A DNA stretch of 64,000 bases from an uncultured Prevotellaceae bacterium (GCA_947166345.1 CAMVDU010000007.1:1-64000); one strand, 5' to 3'; shown: positions 49,653 through 59,232, numbered from the stretch's first letter. Program-made: numbers and translations. Notes: generated from the letters alone by a model not told the origin.

Positions 49653-52394
49653 GTGAATATTGAAGCGATTACAAAATGGTTAAAGGTAATGGTAAAAGGT
49701 GTTATGCCTTTTTACCTTTTCACCTTTTTACCTTTAAGCGTCAACGCGCAGAACAAGATTGAAAACCCCGAGATCAGCTATGCCGGCACCCCTCGCCAGT
49801 GTGAGATTGCAGGTCTGGCCGTCGAAGGTGTCGAAGGTTATGAGGACTATGTGTTGACCAACCTCTCCGGACTGTCTGTGGGACAGATGATTGACGTCCC
49901 AGGTAGCGAGATTACCGAGGCCGTGAAGCGCTATTGGAAGCATGGTCTGTTCTCGAAAGTCAGCATAACAGCCGACTCCATCGTCGATTCCAAGGTCTAT
50001 CTCTGCATCCACCTGGCCCTGCGTCCGCGTATCAGCGAGATCAACTACTATGGCATCAAGAAGGGCGAGCGCGAGGACATGGAGTCTAAGCTGGGTATGG
50101 CCAAGGGTATGTCGCTGACAAAGAATGTTATTGACCGTGCTGAGATTCTGGCTCGTAAGTACTTTGAGGACAAGGGCTTCAAGAATGTGGAGATCGATAT
50201 CCGTCAGCGTGATGACGTGACAGGCAAGAACAAGATGATTCTCGATGTCTATATCGACAAGAAAGAGAAGATGAAGGTTCGCAACATCGTCTTCGAAGGC
50301 AACGAGAAGCTGTCGGACGGCAAGATCAAGGGTGGCCTCTTCACCAAGGGCGCCTTTGGCAAGATTCATGAGGCAGGCAAGTTCTCCAATTTCTTCAAGG
50401 CCAAGAAGTACACCCCCGAACGTTTCGAAGAGGCCAAGCAGAAGCTGCTGGAGAAATACAACGAGCTGGGTTTCCGCGATGCTACCATCGTCGAGGACTC
50501 TATCTGGAACGAGGACGACAAGCACGTGAACATCTTTGTGAAGGTTGACGAGGGCGACAAATACTATGTCCGCAACATCACCTGGGTGGGAAACACCGTC
50601 TATCCCACCAATAGAATAGGTAACATTGCTGGTCTGAACGATGTCCTCGGCATGCAGAAAGGCGATGTGTACAACCAGAAGCTGATAGAAAAGCGCCTGA
50701 AGGAAGATGATGATGCTGTGGGCAACTACTATTATAATAATGGTTATGTGTTCTCGCAAATCGAGCCGACTGAGGTTAACATCGTGGGTGACAGCATCGA
50801 TCTGGAGGTGCGCATACAGGAAGGTCCTCAGGCCCACCTGAATAAGGTGAACATCTATGGCAACGACCGTCTGTACGAGGAAGTGGTACGTCGTGAGTTG
50901 CGTACCAAGCCTGGTGACCTCTTCTCCAAGGAGGCGCTGATGCGTTCTTATCGTGAGATAGCCCAGATGGGTTATTTCGATGCTGAGGCCATCAGTCCCG
51001 ATGTGAAACCCAACTACGAGGACGGTACCGTGAATATCGACTGGAACCTGCAACAGAAGTCCAACGACCAGCTGGAGCTGTCGCTGGGTTGGGGACAGAC
51101 AGGTATCATTGGTCGTGTGGGTATCAAGTTCAACAACTTCTCGCTGCGCAACCTCCTGGGCAAGAACAAGTTGCATCGCGGTCTGTTGCCTGCGGGCGAT
51201 GGCGAACAGGTGGGCTTCAACTTTCAGACCAACGGACGCTACTACTCGTCGTTCTCCACCAACTACTCCACAGGATGGTTTGGCGGCAAGCGTCCTAACG
51301 CCTTCAATATCGCTGCCTACTATTCCAAGCAGAGCGACGTGTCGAGCAGCTATTACAACTCGGCCTACATGAACAATTACTACAACATGATCTATTCAGG
51401 CTATGGCTCCTATAATCCCTATTATTATAATTATGAGAGCTACCTTGACGACGACAAGTACGTGAAGCTGTTTGGTCTGTCAGTAGGGTGGGGTAAGCGT
51501 CTGCGCTGGCCCGATGACTATTTCCAGCTGTCGGCAACGCTCAGCTATCAGCGTTATATGCTGAAGGACTGGCAGTACTTCCTCATCTCTAACGGTAACT
51601 GCAATAACATCAATCTGGGCCTGACGCTGTCGCGTAACTCTACTGATAACCCCCTGTTCCCACGTCACGGTTCGGAGTTCTCGCTGAGTGTGACGCTGAC
51701 GCCACCCTGGTCGCTCTTCGATGGCAAGGACTATAAGAACCTGGCTACTCGTGCACTCTATGAGTCCAACCAGATTGACCGTTGGAACGATGAGCAGGCG
51801 CAGAAGTACAAATGGGTGGAATACCACAAGTGGAAGTTTAAGAGTCGTACCTTCACTGCTCTCACCAGCGGACAGAAATGTTTGGTGCTGATGACGCGTG
51901 TGGAGTTCGGACTGCTGGGCTCCTACAACAAATACAAGAAGTCGCCCTTCGAGACGTTCTATGTGGGTGGTGACGGCATGAGCGGCATGTCCACCTCTAT
52001 GGCAGAGGAGACCATTGGTCTGCGTGGTTATGAGAACGGTTCGCTCTCTTATTCGGCCCACGTCACAGACAATGTGTGGACAGGTTCGCGCTACAGCGCC
52101 TACGATGCCTATGCCTACGACCGCTTCACTCTCGAGTTGCGCTATCCTCTCATGTTGGGCAATACGACCATCTATGGTCTGGCCTTCCTCGAAGGAGGTA
52201 ACGCCTGGGCCGATGTCAAGAAGTTCAACCCCTTCGACATGAAGCGCTCTGCTGGTCTTGGTGTGCGTGTCTTCCTGCCGATGGTTGGTCTGATGGGTAT
52301 CGACTGGGCCTACGGTTTCGACAAGGTGTATAACGGTAGCGGCTGGAAGAAAGGTGGCGGCCAGTTCCACTTCGTCTTAGGACAGGAGTTCTAA
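49653..52394 (+). CDS. bamA: Outer membrane protein assembly factor BamA
   Basis: Repeated POTRA-like segments, C-terminal barrel ending HFVLGQEF, downstream of uppS and upstream of OmpH genes. Start uncertain (GTG 49653, ATG 49689 or ATG 49704). Confidence 0.93.
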   Translation: MNIEAITKWLKVMVKGVMPFYLFTFLPLSVNAQNKIENPEISYAGTPRQCEIAGLAVEGVEGYEDYVLTNLSGLSVGQMIDVPGSEITEAVKRYWKHGLFSKVSITADSIVDSKVYLCIHLALRPRISEINYYGIKKGEREDMESKLGMAKGMSLTKNVIDRAEILARKYFEDKGFKNVEIDIRQRDDVTGKNKMILDVYIDKKEKMKVRNIVFEGNEKLSDGKIKGGLFTKGAFGKIHEAGKFSNFFKAKKYTPERFEEAKQKLLEKYNELGFRDATIVEDSIWNEDDKHVNIFVKVDEGDKYYVRNITWVGNTVYPTNRIGNIAGLNDVLGMQKGDVYNQKLIEKRLKEDDDAVGNYYYNNGYVFSQIEPTEVNIVGDSIDLEVRIQEGPQAHLNKVNIYGNDRLYEEVVRRELRTKPGDLFSKEALMRSYREIAQMGYFDAEAISPDVKPNYEDGTVNIDWNLQQKSNDQLELSLGWGQTGIIGRVGIKFNNFSLRNLLGKNKLHRGLLPAGDGEQVGFNFQTNGRYYSSFSTNYSTGWFGGKRPNAFNIAAYYSKQSDVSSSYYNSAYMNNYYNMIYSGYGSYNPYYYNYESYLDDDKYVKLFGLSVGWGKRLRWPDDYFQLSATLSYQRYMLKDWQYFLISNGNCNNINLGLTLSRNSTDNPLFPRHGSEFSLSVTLTPPWSLFDGKDYKNLATRALYESNQIDRWNDEQAQKYKWVEYHKWKFKSRTFTALTSGQKCLVLMTRVEFGLLGSYNKYKKSPFETFYVGGDGMSGMSTSMAEETIGLRGYENGSLSYSAHVTDNVWTGSRYSAYDAYAYDRFTLELRYPLMLGNTTIYGLAFLEGGNAWADVKKFNPFDMKRSAGLGVRVFLPMVGLMGIDWAYGFDKVYNGSGWKKGGGQFHFVLGQEF

Positions 52395-52485
52395 ACAAAA
52401 CTTTTAAACCATAAGAGAGTTTTTGCGTCAAAGAATCGTAATAACGAAATGTTGTAATAACGTAATAACGAAAAAATAGAGAACT

Positions 52486-52998
52486 ATGAAGAGAATATTA
52501 TTAATGCTGGTTATGTGTGCAGCGACTATGTCGATGCATGCGCAGAAGTTTGCCTTGATAGATATGGACTATATCTTCAAGAACATCCCTGCCTATGAGC
52601 GCGCCAACGAACAATTGACGCAGGTGTCAAAGAAGTGGCAGGCTGAGGTCGATGCGCTGACTACTGAGGCCCAGACCATGTATAAGAACTACCAGAACGA
52701 GGTGGTGTTCCTCTCCAAGGAGCAGAAGCAGGCCAAGCAGGATGCTATCATGCAGAAGGAGAAGGAGGCCAGCGACCTGAAGCGCAAGTATTTTGGTCCT
52801 GAAGGTGAGCTCTTCAAGAAGCGTACTGCCCTGATGACGCCCATTCAGGACGAGATATACAATGCCGTGAAGGATATCGCCGAACTGCGTGGCTACCAGC
52901 TGGTGCTCGATCGTGCCAGCGACACAGGCATCATCTTTGGCTCGCCCAAAGCCGATATCAGCGACGAGGTGCTGAAGAAGCTGGGGTATTCTTACTAA
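52486..52998 (+). CDS. OmpH/Skp family chaperone
   Basis: Signal peptide; KFALIDMDYIFKNIPAYERANEQLTQVSKKWQAEVDALTTEAQTMYKNYQNE. Confidence 0.9.
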   Translation: MKRILLMLVMCAATMSMHAQKFALIDMDYIFKNIPAYERANEQLTQVSKKWQAEVDALTTEAQTMYKNYQNEVVFLSKEQKQAKQDAIMQKEKEASDLKRKYFGPEGELFKKRTALMTPIQDEIYNAVKDIAELRGYQLVLDRASDTGIIFGSPKADISDEVLKKLGYSY

Positions 52999-53000
52999 CT

Positions 53001-53054
53001 CATAGGTCCTATGAGTCCCATAGGTCCTATAGGACTTATAGGCCCCATAAGAAA
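53001..53054. repeat. 9-bp minisatellite locus (about 6 units) between two OmpH genes
   Basis: cataggtcc tatgagtcc cataggtcc tataggact tataggccc cataagaaa. Confidence 0.92.
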
Positions 53055-53088
53055 AGATATCAATCACCAAAAAAATAAAACAACAACA

Positions 53089-53589
53089 ATGAAAAAAATG
53101 ATTCTCTGCGCAATTTGCGCAATCTGCGGTCTTACTACCGCTTCGGCCCAGAAGTTTGGCCACGTCAACACCCAGGACATCGTTCAGATGATGCCTGAAT
53201 TCAAAGCTGCTCAGGCCGATCTCGAGAAGCTCGCCCAACAGTATGAGGCCGACCTGAAGTCTATGCAGGATGAGCTGCAGAAGAAGGCTGACGCTTTCGA
53301 CAAAGAGGGTGCTACACTCCCTGAAAATATTAAACAGCGCCGCGAGAAGGAGCTCAACGATCTCTATCAGCGCATCCAGGAGACCTACCAGACCAACCAG
53401 CAGGCTCTTCAGCAGGCTCAGCAGGAGAAGCTGCAGGCCATCCACACCAAGCTGCTCGATGCTGTGAAGGCCGTAGGTCAGGAGGGTGGCTTTGTCTATA
53501 TCATGGAGACAGGCGCAGGCATCCCCTATATCAGCACCACGCTCTCTACTGATGTGACTGCTCAGGTAAAGGCTAAGCTGGGATTGTAA
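53089..53589 (+). CDS. OmpH/Skp family chaperone
   Basis: ATG 53089: MKKMILCAICAICGLTTASAQKFGHVNTQDIVQMMPEFKAAQADLEKL. The track's 53011 start lies in the 9-bp repeat and is probably wrong. Confidence 0.9.
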   Translation: MKKMILCAICAICGLTTASAQKFGHVNTQDIVQMMPEFKAAQADLEKLAQQYEADLKSMQDELQKKADAFDKEGATLPENIKQRREKELNDLYQRIQETYQTNQQALQQAQQEKLQAIHTKLLDAVKAVGQEGGFVYIMETGAGIPYISTTLSTDVTAQVKAKLGL

Positions 53590-53626
53590 ATCTCACATCT
53601 AAAATCTCAAACCTCAAATCATTTTC

Positions 53627-54187
53627 ATGATTCGACGCTTTCTATTGTCTGCCGTGCTGACCCTCGTCACGCTGGCAGCAACAGCACAAGTTAACGATAA
53701 GTCCGAAGCGCAACCCCAACTGTTGCGCTTCGGCTATCTGAACTTCGACTCTGCGCTGGTCTGTGTGCCTGGCTACCATCAGGCTCAGCTTGAGCTGCAG
53801 GCTCTCCGCGAAGCCTATGAGCAGGAGATGAAGCGCGTGGAGGACGACTTCAACACCAAGTACGAGGCTTTCCTCGAAGGTCAGGCTGAGTTCCCTCGCA
53901 CCATTCTGCTGAAACGTCAGCAGGAGCTGCAGGACATGCTTCAGCAGAACATCGCCTTCAAGAACAAGTGCCAGCAGGAACTGGCACAGAAGGAGGCCGA
54001 GACACAGAACCACTATCGTGACATCGTCAGGCAGGTGGTGTCCGCTCAGGCTAAGTCCCTTCATTTAGCTTTCGTCTTGAACACAGCTTGCGACGCCTGT
54101 CCCTATCTTGATGCCGAGCAGGGCATAGACCTGCAGGATGCAGTGGAGGAAGCGTTGTTTAAGGGAGTTCAGGAGTTGCAGGAGTAA
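53627..54187 (+). CDS. OmpH/Skp-like protein, divergent third paralog with CxxC
   Basis: Signal peptide; FGYLNFDSALVCVPGYHQAQLELQALREAYEQEMKRVEDDF; C-terminal NTACDACPYLD. Confidence 0.78.
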   Translation: MIRRFLLSAVLTLVTLAATAQVNDKSEAQPQLLRFGYLNFDSALVCVPGYHQAQLELQALREAYEQEMKRVEDDFNTKYEAFLEGQAEFPRTILLKRQQELQDMLQQNIAFKNKCQQELAQKEAETQNHYRDIVRQVVSAQAKSLHLAFVLNTACDACPYLDAEQGIDLQDAVEEALFKGVQELQE

Positions 54188-54193
54188 TAGACC

Positions 54194-55015
54194 ATGCAAG
54201 GTCCCATCGGCATTTTCGACAGCGGCTATGGCGGACTGACCATCCTGGACGCCATCCGTCGTGAGTTACCCCAGTACGACTATCTGTACCTGGGCGACAA
54301 TGCCCGTGCGCCCTACGGTTCGCGTTCGTTCGATGTGGTCTATGAGTTCACCCGTCAGGCTGTGGAACGCCTGTTCCAGATGGGTTGTCCGCTCATCATC
54401 CTGGGCTGCAATACCGCTTCGGCCAAGGCCTTGCGCACCATTCAGCAGCGCGACCTTCCCCGTCTAGGCTCCGAACGCAGGGTGCTGGGCGTCATCCGTC
54501 CTACGGCAGAGGTCATAGGCACGCTCACCACCAGCCGGCATGTGGGCCTCTTTGCTACGGAGGGCACCATCAAGAGCGAGAGCTACACGCTGGAAATCCA
54601 GAAGCTCTATCCTGACATCCAGGTGACGGGCATTGCCTGTCCCTTCTGGGTGCCGCTGGTAGAGAACAACGAGATAGACTCGCCAGGAGCCGACTATTTC
54701 GTGAAGCGACGCTGCGACCAGCTTTTGGCTGCCGATCCCCTCATCGATGCCGTCATCCTGGGCTGCACCCACTATCCGCTGCTCATACCCAAGATCCGTA
54801 AGTTCCTGCCCCCTCAGGTACGTATTGTGTCGCAGGGCGACTATGTGGCCGTCTCCCTTCGCGACTATCTGAAGCGCCACGCCGACCTGGAAGCCTGTCT
54901 CACACGCCACGCTTCCACCCACTATCTCACGTCAGAGAACCCCTCACGTTTCAAGGAGCAGGCCCAGTTGTTCCTGCATGAAGCCATCCCCAGCGTAGAG
55001 TCCATCGTCTTCTGA
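54194..55015 (+). CDS. murI: Glutamate racemase
   Basis: GPIGIFDSGYGGLTILDAI; YLGDNARAPYGSRS; LGCNTASAKAL; LGCTHYPLL. Confidence 0.96.
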   Translation: MQGPIGIFDSGYGGLTILDAIRRELPQYDYLYLGDNARAPYGSRSFDVVYEFTRQAVERLFQMGCPLIILGCNTASAKALRTIQQRDLPRLGSERRVLGVIRPTAEVIGTLTTSRHVGLFATEGTIKSESYTLEIQKLYPDIQVTGIACPFWVPLVENNEIDSPGADYFVKRRCDQLLAADPLIDAVILGCTHYPLLIPKIRKFLPPQVRIVSQGDYVAVSLRDYLKRHADLEACLTRHASTHYLTSENPSRFKEQAQLFLHEAIPSVESIVF

Positions 55016-55024
55016 CGACCCAAA

Positions 55025-55232
55025 GTGACACACTTTCCTACCGTTTGACTTAAGTCGAAAACCTTTTTGACTTAAGTCGAAAGACCTTTTGACTTAAGTC
55101 AGACGACCTTTTGACTTAAGTCGAACGGTAAGCTTCTGCGTCACCTTGCGTTGACGAGTGTGTCACCTTGCGTTGAAAAGTGCATCACTTTCTATTACAA
55201 TCTGCGTCACTTTGTTAATCAAAGTGTGTCAC
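55025..55232. repeat. 22-bp-period palindromic array 2 (10 units)
   Basis: GTGACACACT at 55025; GACTTAAGTC at 55047, 55069, 55091, 55113; tctgcGTCAC/agtgtGTCAC-type units at 55135, 55157, 55179, 55201, 55223. All unit starts are exactly 22 bp apart. Confidence 0.96.
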
Positions 55233-55346
55233 TTTTTGATGCGGTTTTTGTTGCGAAAGTGTAAAGAAAACACCTAAAAAGTGACCAAAAGGCAAAAATA
55301 ACTAAAAGAAAACGGCCAAAAAGTTTGCTGTATTAAATCTTTTTTG

Positions 55347-55354
55347 TAACTTTG
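55347..55354 (+). promoter_or_regulatory. Bacteroidetes-type -7 element upstream of the 1241-aa protein
   Basis: TAACTTTG, about 60 nt upstream of ATG 55414. Confidence 0.6.
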
Positions 55355-55413
55355 CGCCCGAAATACCTAACCGAGAATTTATTTTTTTACTAACTTTACT
55401 AATTTTTAAGCTT

Positions 55414-58400
55414 ATGAAGATTTCAAAACTACTCGTTTTGAGCGCACTCTGGCTCGCTGCCGGTAGTGCAATGGCTACAGTTGTAAACGGTGTGCGTCAG
55501 GCTCCCGCACCTGAGTCTACTGCTTTCGTAACAGGCTCGCAGACTGACTACTACTACCTTTACAACACGTCGGCCAACATGTTCTTTACCCAGGGTAATA
55601 CTTGGGGTACACGTACTTGTGTAGGTCCCTACGCATCGGCAGTGAAGATGTTCTTCCAGGAAAATGCTGCCGCTGATGGAACTTACTCTATCCAGAACTA
55701 CACTACCAATCGTACGTCCTACGCATGGAGAGGTGCCAGTGCTGAAGCAACTGGTCATGCACTCTACAGCGACCAGTCGACCAGTTGGGGCCGTCCCTAT
55801 TGGACTGTTGTTCCTCAGGAAGGCAATGTGTTCCGTCTAGTAAACAGCACTCCTTACTTCGCTGACGGTGAGGAAGACCCGGGTGAGCAGTTGTTCATGG
55901 GTCGCGATGATGCTGTTGCCCAGGACTTCTACAACGCTTACTCTGGTTTCGAAGATGATGCCGAGCGCTTCCCCGTTTCTGATCAGCTGACTGCTACTGC
56001 AGGACATCATGTGGACTGGGTGCTTGTGACTCCCGCTGCCTATGAGGCTGTTGCCGATGCTTGGCCCCTCTATGAGAAGTCCAAGGAACTGCTGGCTGCT
56101 ATCAACGAGGCTAAGGAAAAGAGCATCGATGTAGCTGATGAAGTGGCTGTCTATGAGAATGAGGCTTCTACCATCGATCAGATGGATGCCGCTATCGCTA
56201 GTATTAAGGACAAGCTTATCAAAGCTGCTGAGAACACGGCTACTCCCGACAATCCTTCTGACATGACTGCCTCTGTCACCAACCCCAGCTACGACGCAGG
56301 TACAAAGGGTTGGAGCGGTACGGCTCCTGCCATCGGCTATACCGCTGGTGAGTTCTATGAGAAGAACTACAACATGTATCAGGACGTCACAGGCATTCCT
56401 AACGGTGTGTATGCTGTGAAGGTGAAGGGCTATTTCCGTCCAGGTTCTACTCAGCAAGCTTATGCTAAGTGGGCTGAAGGCAAAGACCTCAATGCCTATC
56501 TCTATGCTAAGGCAGGTGAAGACAGCGTCGCTGTGGCACTTGTCAACATCTACGAAGGTTCTACCGACCAGAAGTTGGGTGTAGGAACCGAGTATGGTCC
56601 TGATGGAAGCGCCAACGACGGTCAGTCTAACTATGTTCCTAACAACATGCAGGCTGGTGAGGCTTACTTCAATGCCGGCCGCTATCAGAATGTTGTCTTC
56701 AATGCCGTTGACAATGGTACCCTCCGCATCGGTCTGACAAAGAACGATGACAACTTCGGCATGAACTGGACCATGTTCGACCAGTGGGAGCTGAGCTATC
56801 TTGGCAACAGCGCTGCTGCTTACACTTACTGGATCAACGAGATGAAGAAGACCCTGCCCGACTACTCTGAGATGGGCGAGACCGTTTTCACCGAGTCCTA
56901 TCTGACTGCTTATAACACAGCCGTTACAACTGCTGCTGCCACCAACAAGGCTGAGGCTGTTGCTGCTATGAAGGCCATCAACGATGCCAATGATGCTCTT
57001 AAGAAGAACATTGCTCTCTGGGAACAGCTGCAGACCGTGATTGCAGCTGCTATTGAGGTTGGTGCCGATGAGACACTTGATCCTGACTATACTGGTGATA
57101 TTGCTGAATGGGGAGAGTTTGAAGGAGAAGATATTCTTAAAGCTCACGAGCTGACCAACGAAGACCTTGAGACCCTCATTACCGAGAAGAAAGCGGCAAT
57201 TGAGGAGGCTCGCAAGCACGTTGTTGGTGCTGGTGCCGATGTGACCAATCTGCTGACCAACCCAGACTTCTCTAAATCAAAAGGTGAACAAGACTGGACA
57301 GGTTGGACTAAGGATGCTGCCTCTGGTGGTAATGTACGTGTTCTTGAATCTTGTGCTGAGGCTTGGAACAATTCTCAATTCGACATTTATCAGGTTGTTG
57401 AGAATGCACCTGTAGGTGTGTATGAAATCTCTGTACAGGGCTTCTATCGCTATGGTCGTAGTAATGCTTATACGGATTATGCTGCTCAGTCAGTTGATTA
57501 TGTAAAGCCCAATGGCTCTCCCTGCTTCGTTTATATGAATGCAAAGGCTACGCCGTTCATGAACATCTTTGAGGAGATAATAACTGAGGATAACTACACA
57601 GACATTTATAAAGGTAGTACAAATTACAGCGACTATACAGCTGGGGATGGTACCCATTACTACACACCTAATGGCATGGAGGGTGCTGCAAGATGTTTTG
57701 CTTCTCCTTCAACAGTTACCTCTGGTTCAAACATGTACACCCAGCGTGCTTTTGGTCTGGTGGCCAAGGAAGGCGATGATATGCGCATTGGTGTGAAGGG
57801 TTGCTCTAACCAGTTGGGCGACAGCTGGGTAATCTTCGACAACTTCAAGCTCACGTGGTGGGGCTTCGATAAGACCGAGTACATCCAGCCCGTTCTCGAG
57901 GAAGAGTTGGCAAAGGCTAAGCTGAATGTTGATAAGACTATGGGTAAGGATGCTTACGAGCATCTCTCTACTGCTATTGCTAATGCCGAGACTGCTCTTC
58001 AGGGCACAGAAGGTAAGGTGATGTTCGACGCCCTGAGCGCTCTGTTCGATGTTGATGCTGAGGTAACCGCATCTGTTGAGGCCTTCAAGGGTCTTGACGC
58101 TGCTCTGGCTCTGCTGAACGAGGAGATGGGTCTCCATACAGACAGCCCTGCTCTCGAAGATGCATCTAACTTGATGGACGAGATTTCTGGTAACATTGGT
58201 AATCATGTCTATGACAACGCTGACGTGGAAGCTCTGATTGCTAAGATCAACGAGATGGTTGTTAAGCTGCGCATTCCTGCTGGCGATCCTACCGATGCAA
58301 ATCCTGTTGACTTCTCAGAAGTTATCACCAATGCTACCTATGACGAGAATCTGGATGGTTGGACTTGCGAGGCCAAGGATAAGGATGATAATGCCAAGAA

Positions 58401-59139
58401 TCCTGCACGTAATGCCAATTATAGCAATGTAGAACTGTTCGGCTGCAACTATGACTACTATCAGGAGATTTCTGGTCTGCCCGCAGGTATCTATCGTGTA
58501 GGTGTAACTGGTTTCTTCCGCGCTGGTTCTGCTACTGAGGAATGGGCACACAAGGATAGTGTCAAGTACAGTCGTGCATTCATCTATGCTATCGGCGAGA
58601 ATGGCACGATGAACAACAAGGCCCTGACCCGTCTGGCAGAGAACTTTGTTGAGAGTTCAACTGTGGAAAGTGGCTATGCTGCCGTAAAGACTGATACTGT
58701 TGATCTTGACAGTGAGATCTTCAACTACACCCTGCTGGCCAACACCATGGATGCTGCTGGCGATTTGTTCGCTCAAGACAAGTACGTGCCCGATGCAGTA
58801 ACTGGCGAAGGCAACGTGGTAACCGTGAAGGTTGGTGAGGACGGTAAGCTGCGCTTTGGTCTGTACAAGAAGGTGGCCCTCAGCGATAACGATTGGACCA
58901 TCTGGGCCAACTGGAAGCTCTGGTACTTCGGAACCAACAGCGCCAACCAGCCCAGTGGCGACAACGATCAGTATGAGGAGGAACAGGGTATCGCCGTTCT
59001 CAACCTCGACAAGGCTGTTCGCGTAGAGACCTTCACGCTCGATGGTCGCAAGGTTACGTCAAAGCAGCGCGGTATCGTTATCCAGCGCATGACCATGCCT
59101 GATGGCTCATCTGTTGTAATCAAAAAGATTCGTAAGTAA
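55414..59139 (+). CDS. Large secreted multi-domain protein (1241 aa) with three CBM-like modules and a putative C-terminal sorting segment
   Basis: Signal peptide MKISKLLVLSALWLAAGSAMA; three related modules separated by helical linkers; C-terminus FTLDGRKVTSKQRGIVIQRMTMPDGSSVVIKKIRK. Confidence 0.8.
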   Translation: MKISKLLVLSALWLAAGSAMATVVNGVRQAPAPESTAFVTGSQTDYYYLYNTSANMFFTQGNTWGTRTCVGPYASAVKMFFQENAAADGTYSIQNYTTNRTSYAWRGASAEATGHALYSDQSTSWGRPYWTVVPQEGNVFRLVNSTPYFADGEEDPGEQLFMGRDDAVAQDFYNAYSGFEDDAERFPVSDQLTATAGHHVDWVLVTPAAYEAVADAWPLYEKSKELLAAINEAKEKSIDVADEVAVYENEASTIDQMDAAIASIKDKLIKAAENTATPDNPSDMTASVTNPSYDAGTKGWSGTAPAIGYTAGEFYEKNYNMYQDVTGIPNGVYAVKVKGYFRPGSTQQAYAKWAEGKDLNAYLYAKAGEDSVAVALVNIYEGSTDQKLGVGTEYGPDGSANDGQSNYVPNNMQAGEAYFNAGRYQNVVFNAVDNGTLRIGLTKNDDNFGMNWTMFDQWELSYLGNSAAAYTYWINEMKKTLPDYSEMGETVFTESYLTAYNTAVTTAAATNKAEAVAAMKAINDANDALKKNIALWEQLQTVIAAAIEVGADETLDPDYTGDIAEWGEFEGEDILKAHELTNEDLETLITEKKAAIEEARKHVVGAGADVTNLLTNPDFSKSKGEQDWTGWTKDAASGGNVRVLESCAEAWNNSQFDIYQVVENAPVGVYEISVQGFYRYGRSNAYTDYAAQSVDYVKPNGSPCFVYMNAKATPFMNIFEEIITEDNYTDIYKGSTNYSDYTAGDGTHYYTPNGMEGAARCFASPSTVTSGSNMYTQRAFGLVAKEGDDMRIGVKGCSNQLGDSWVIFDNFKLTWWGFDKTEYIQPVLEEELAKAKLNVDKTMGKDAYEHLSTAIANAETALQGTEGKVMFDALSALFDVDAEVTASVEAFKGLDAALALLNEEMGLHTDSPALEDASNLMDEISGNIGNHVYDNADVEALIAKINEMVVKLRIPAGDPTDANPVDFSEVITNATYDENLDGWTCEAKDKDDNAKNPARNANYSNVELFGCNYDYYQEISGLPAGIYRVGVTGFFRAGSATEEWAHKDSVKYSRAFIYAIGENGTMNNKALTRLAENFVESSTVESGYAAVKTDTVDLDSEIFNYTLLANTMDAAGDLFAQDKYVPDAVTGEGNVVTVKVGEDGKLRFGLYKKVALSDNDWTIWANWKLWYFGTNSANQPSGDNDQYEEEQGIAVLNLDKAVRVETFTLDGRKVTSKQRGIVIQRMTMPDGSSVVIKKIRK

Positions 59140-59174
59140 ATGTTGAAATATCAACAAGTTAACCTCTGATGCAA

Positions 59175-59213
59175 GGATCGGGGGCGGCACTTAAAAAGGT
59201 GCCGTCTCCGACC
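59175..59213 (+). terminator. GC-rich hairpin downstream of the 1241-aa gene (possible terminator)
   Basis: GGATCGGGGGCGGCAC-ttaaaaag-GTGCCGTCTCCGACCC. Strong stem with two G:U pairs and one mismatch, but no clean T-run. Confidence 0.55.
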
Positions 59214-59232
59214 CTTCGTTTACAAAACACCC

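Noticed and set aside
49734-51176. Long minus-strand ORF (480 aa) opposite bamA
   Set aside because: Antisense shadow of a strong BamA coding sequence; low-complexity translation with no recognisable domain. Same reasoning for 11991-13547, 16106-17395, 2977-4134, 60188-61408, 55837-57219, 62626-63744 and 7159-8301.
53011-53088. N-terminal extension MSPIGPIGLIGPIRKD of the second OmpH
   Set aside because: It is the 9-bp repeat translated; ATG 53089 gives a proper signal peptide.
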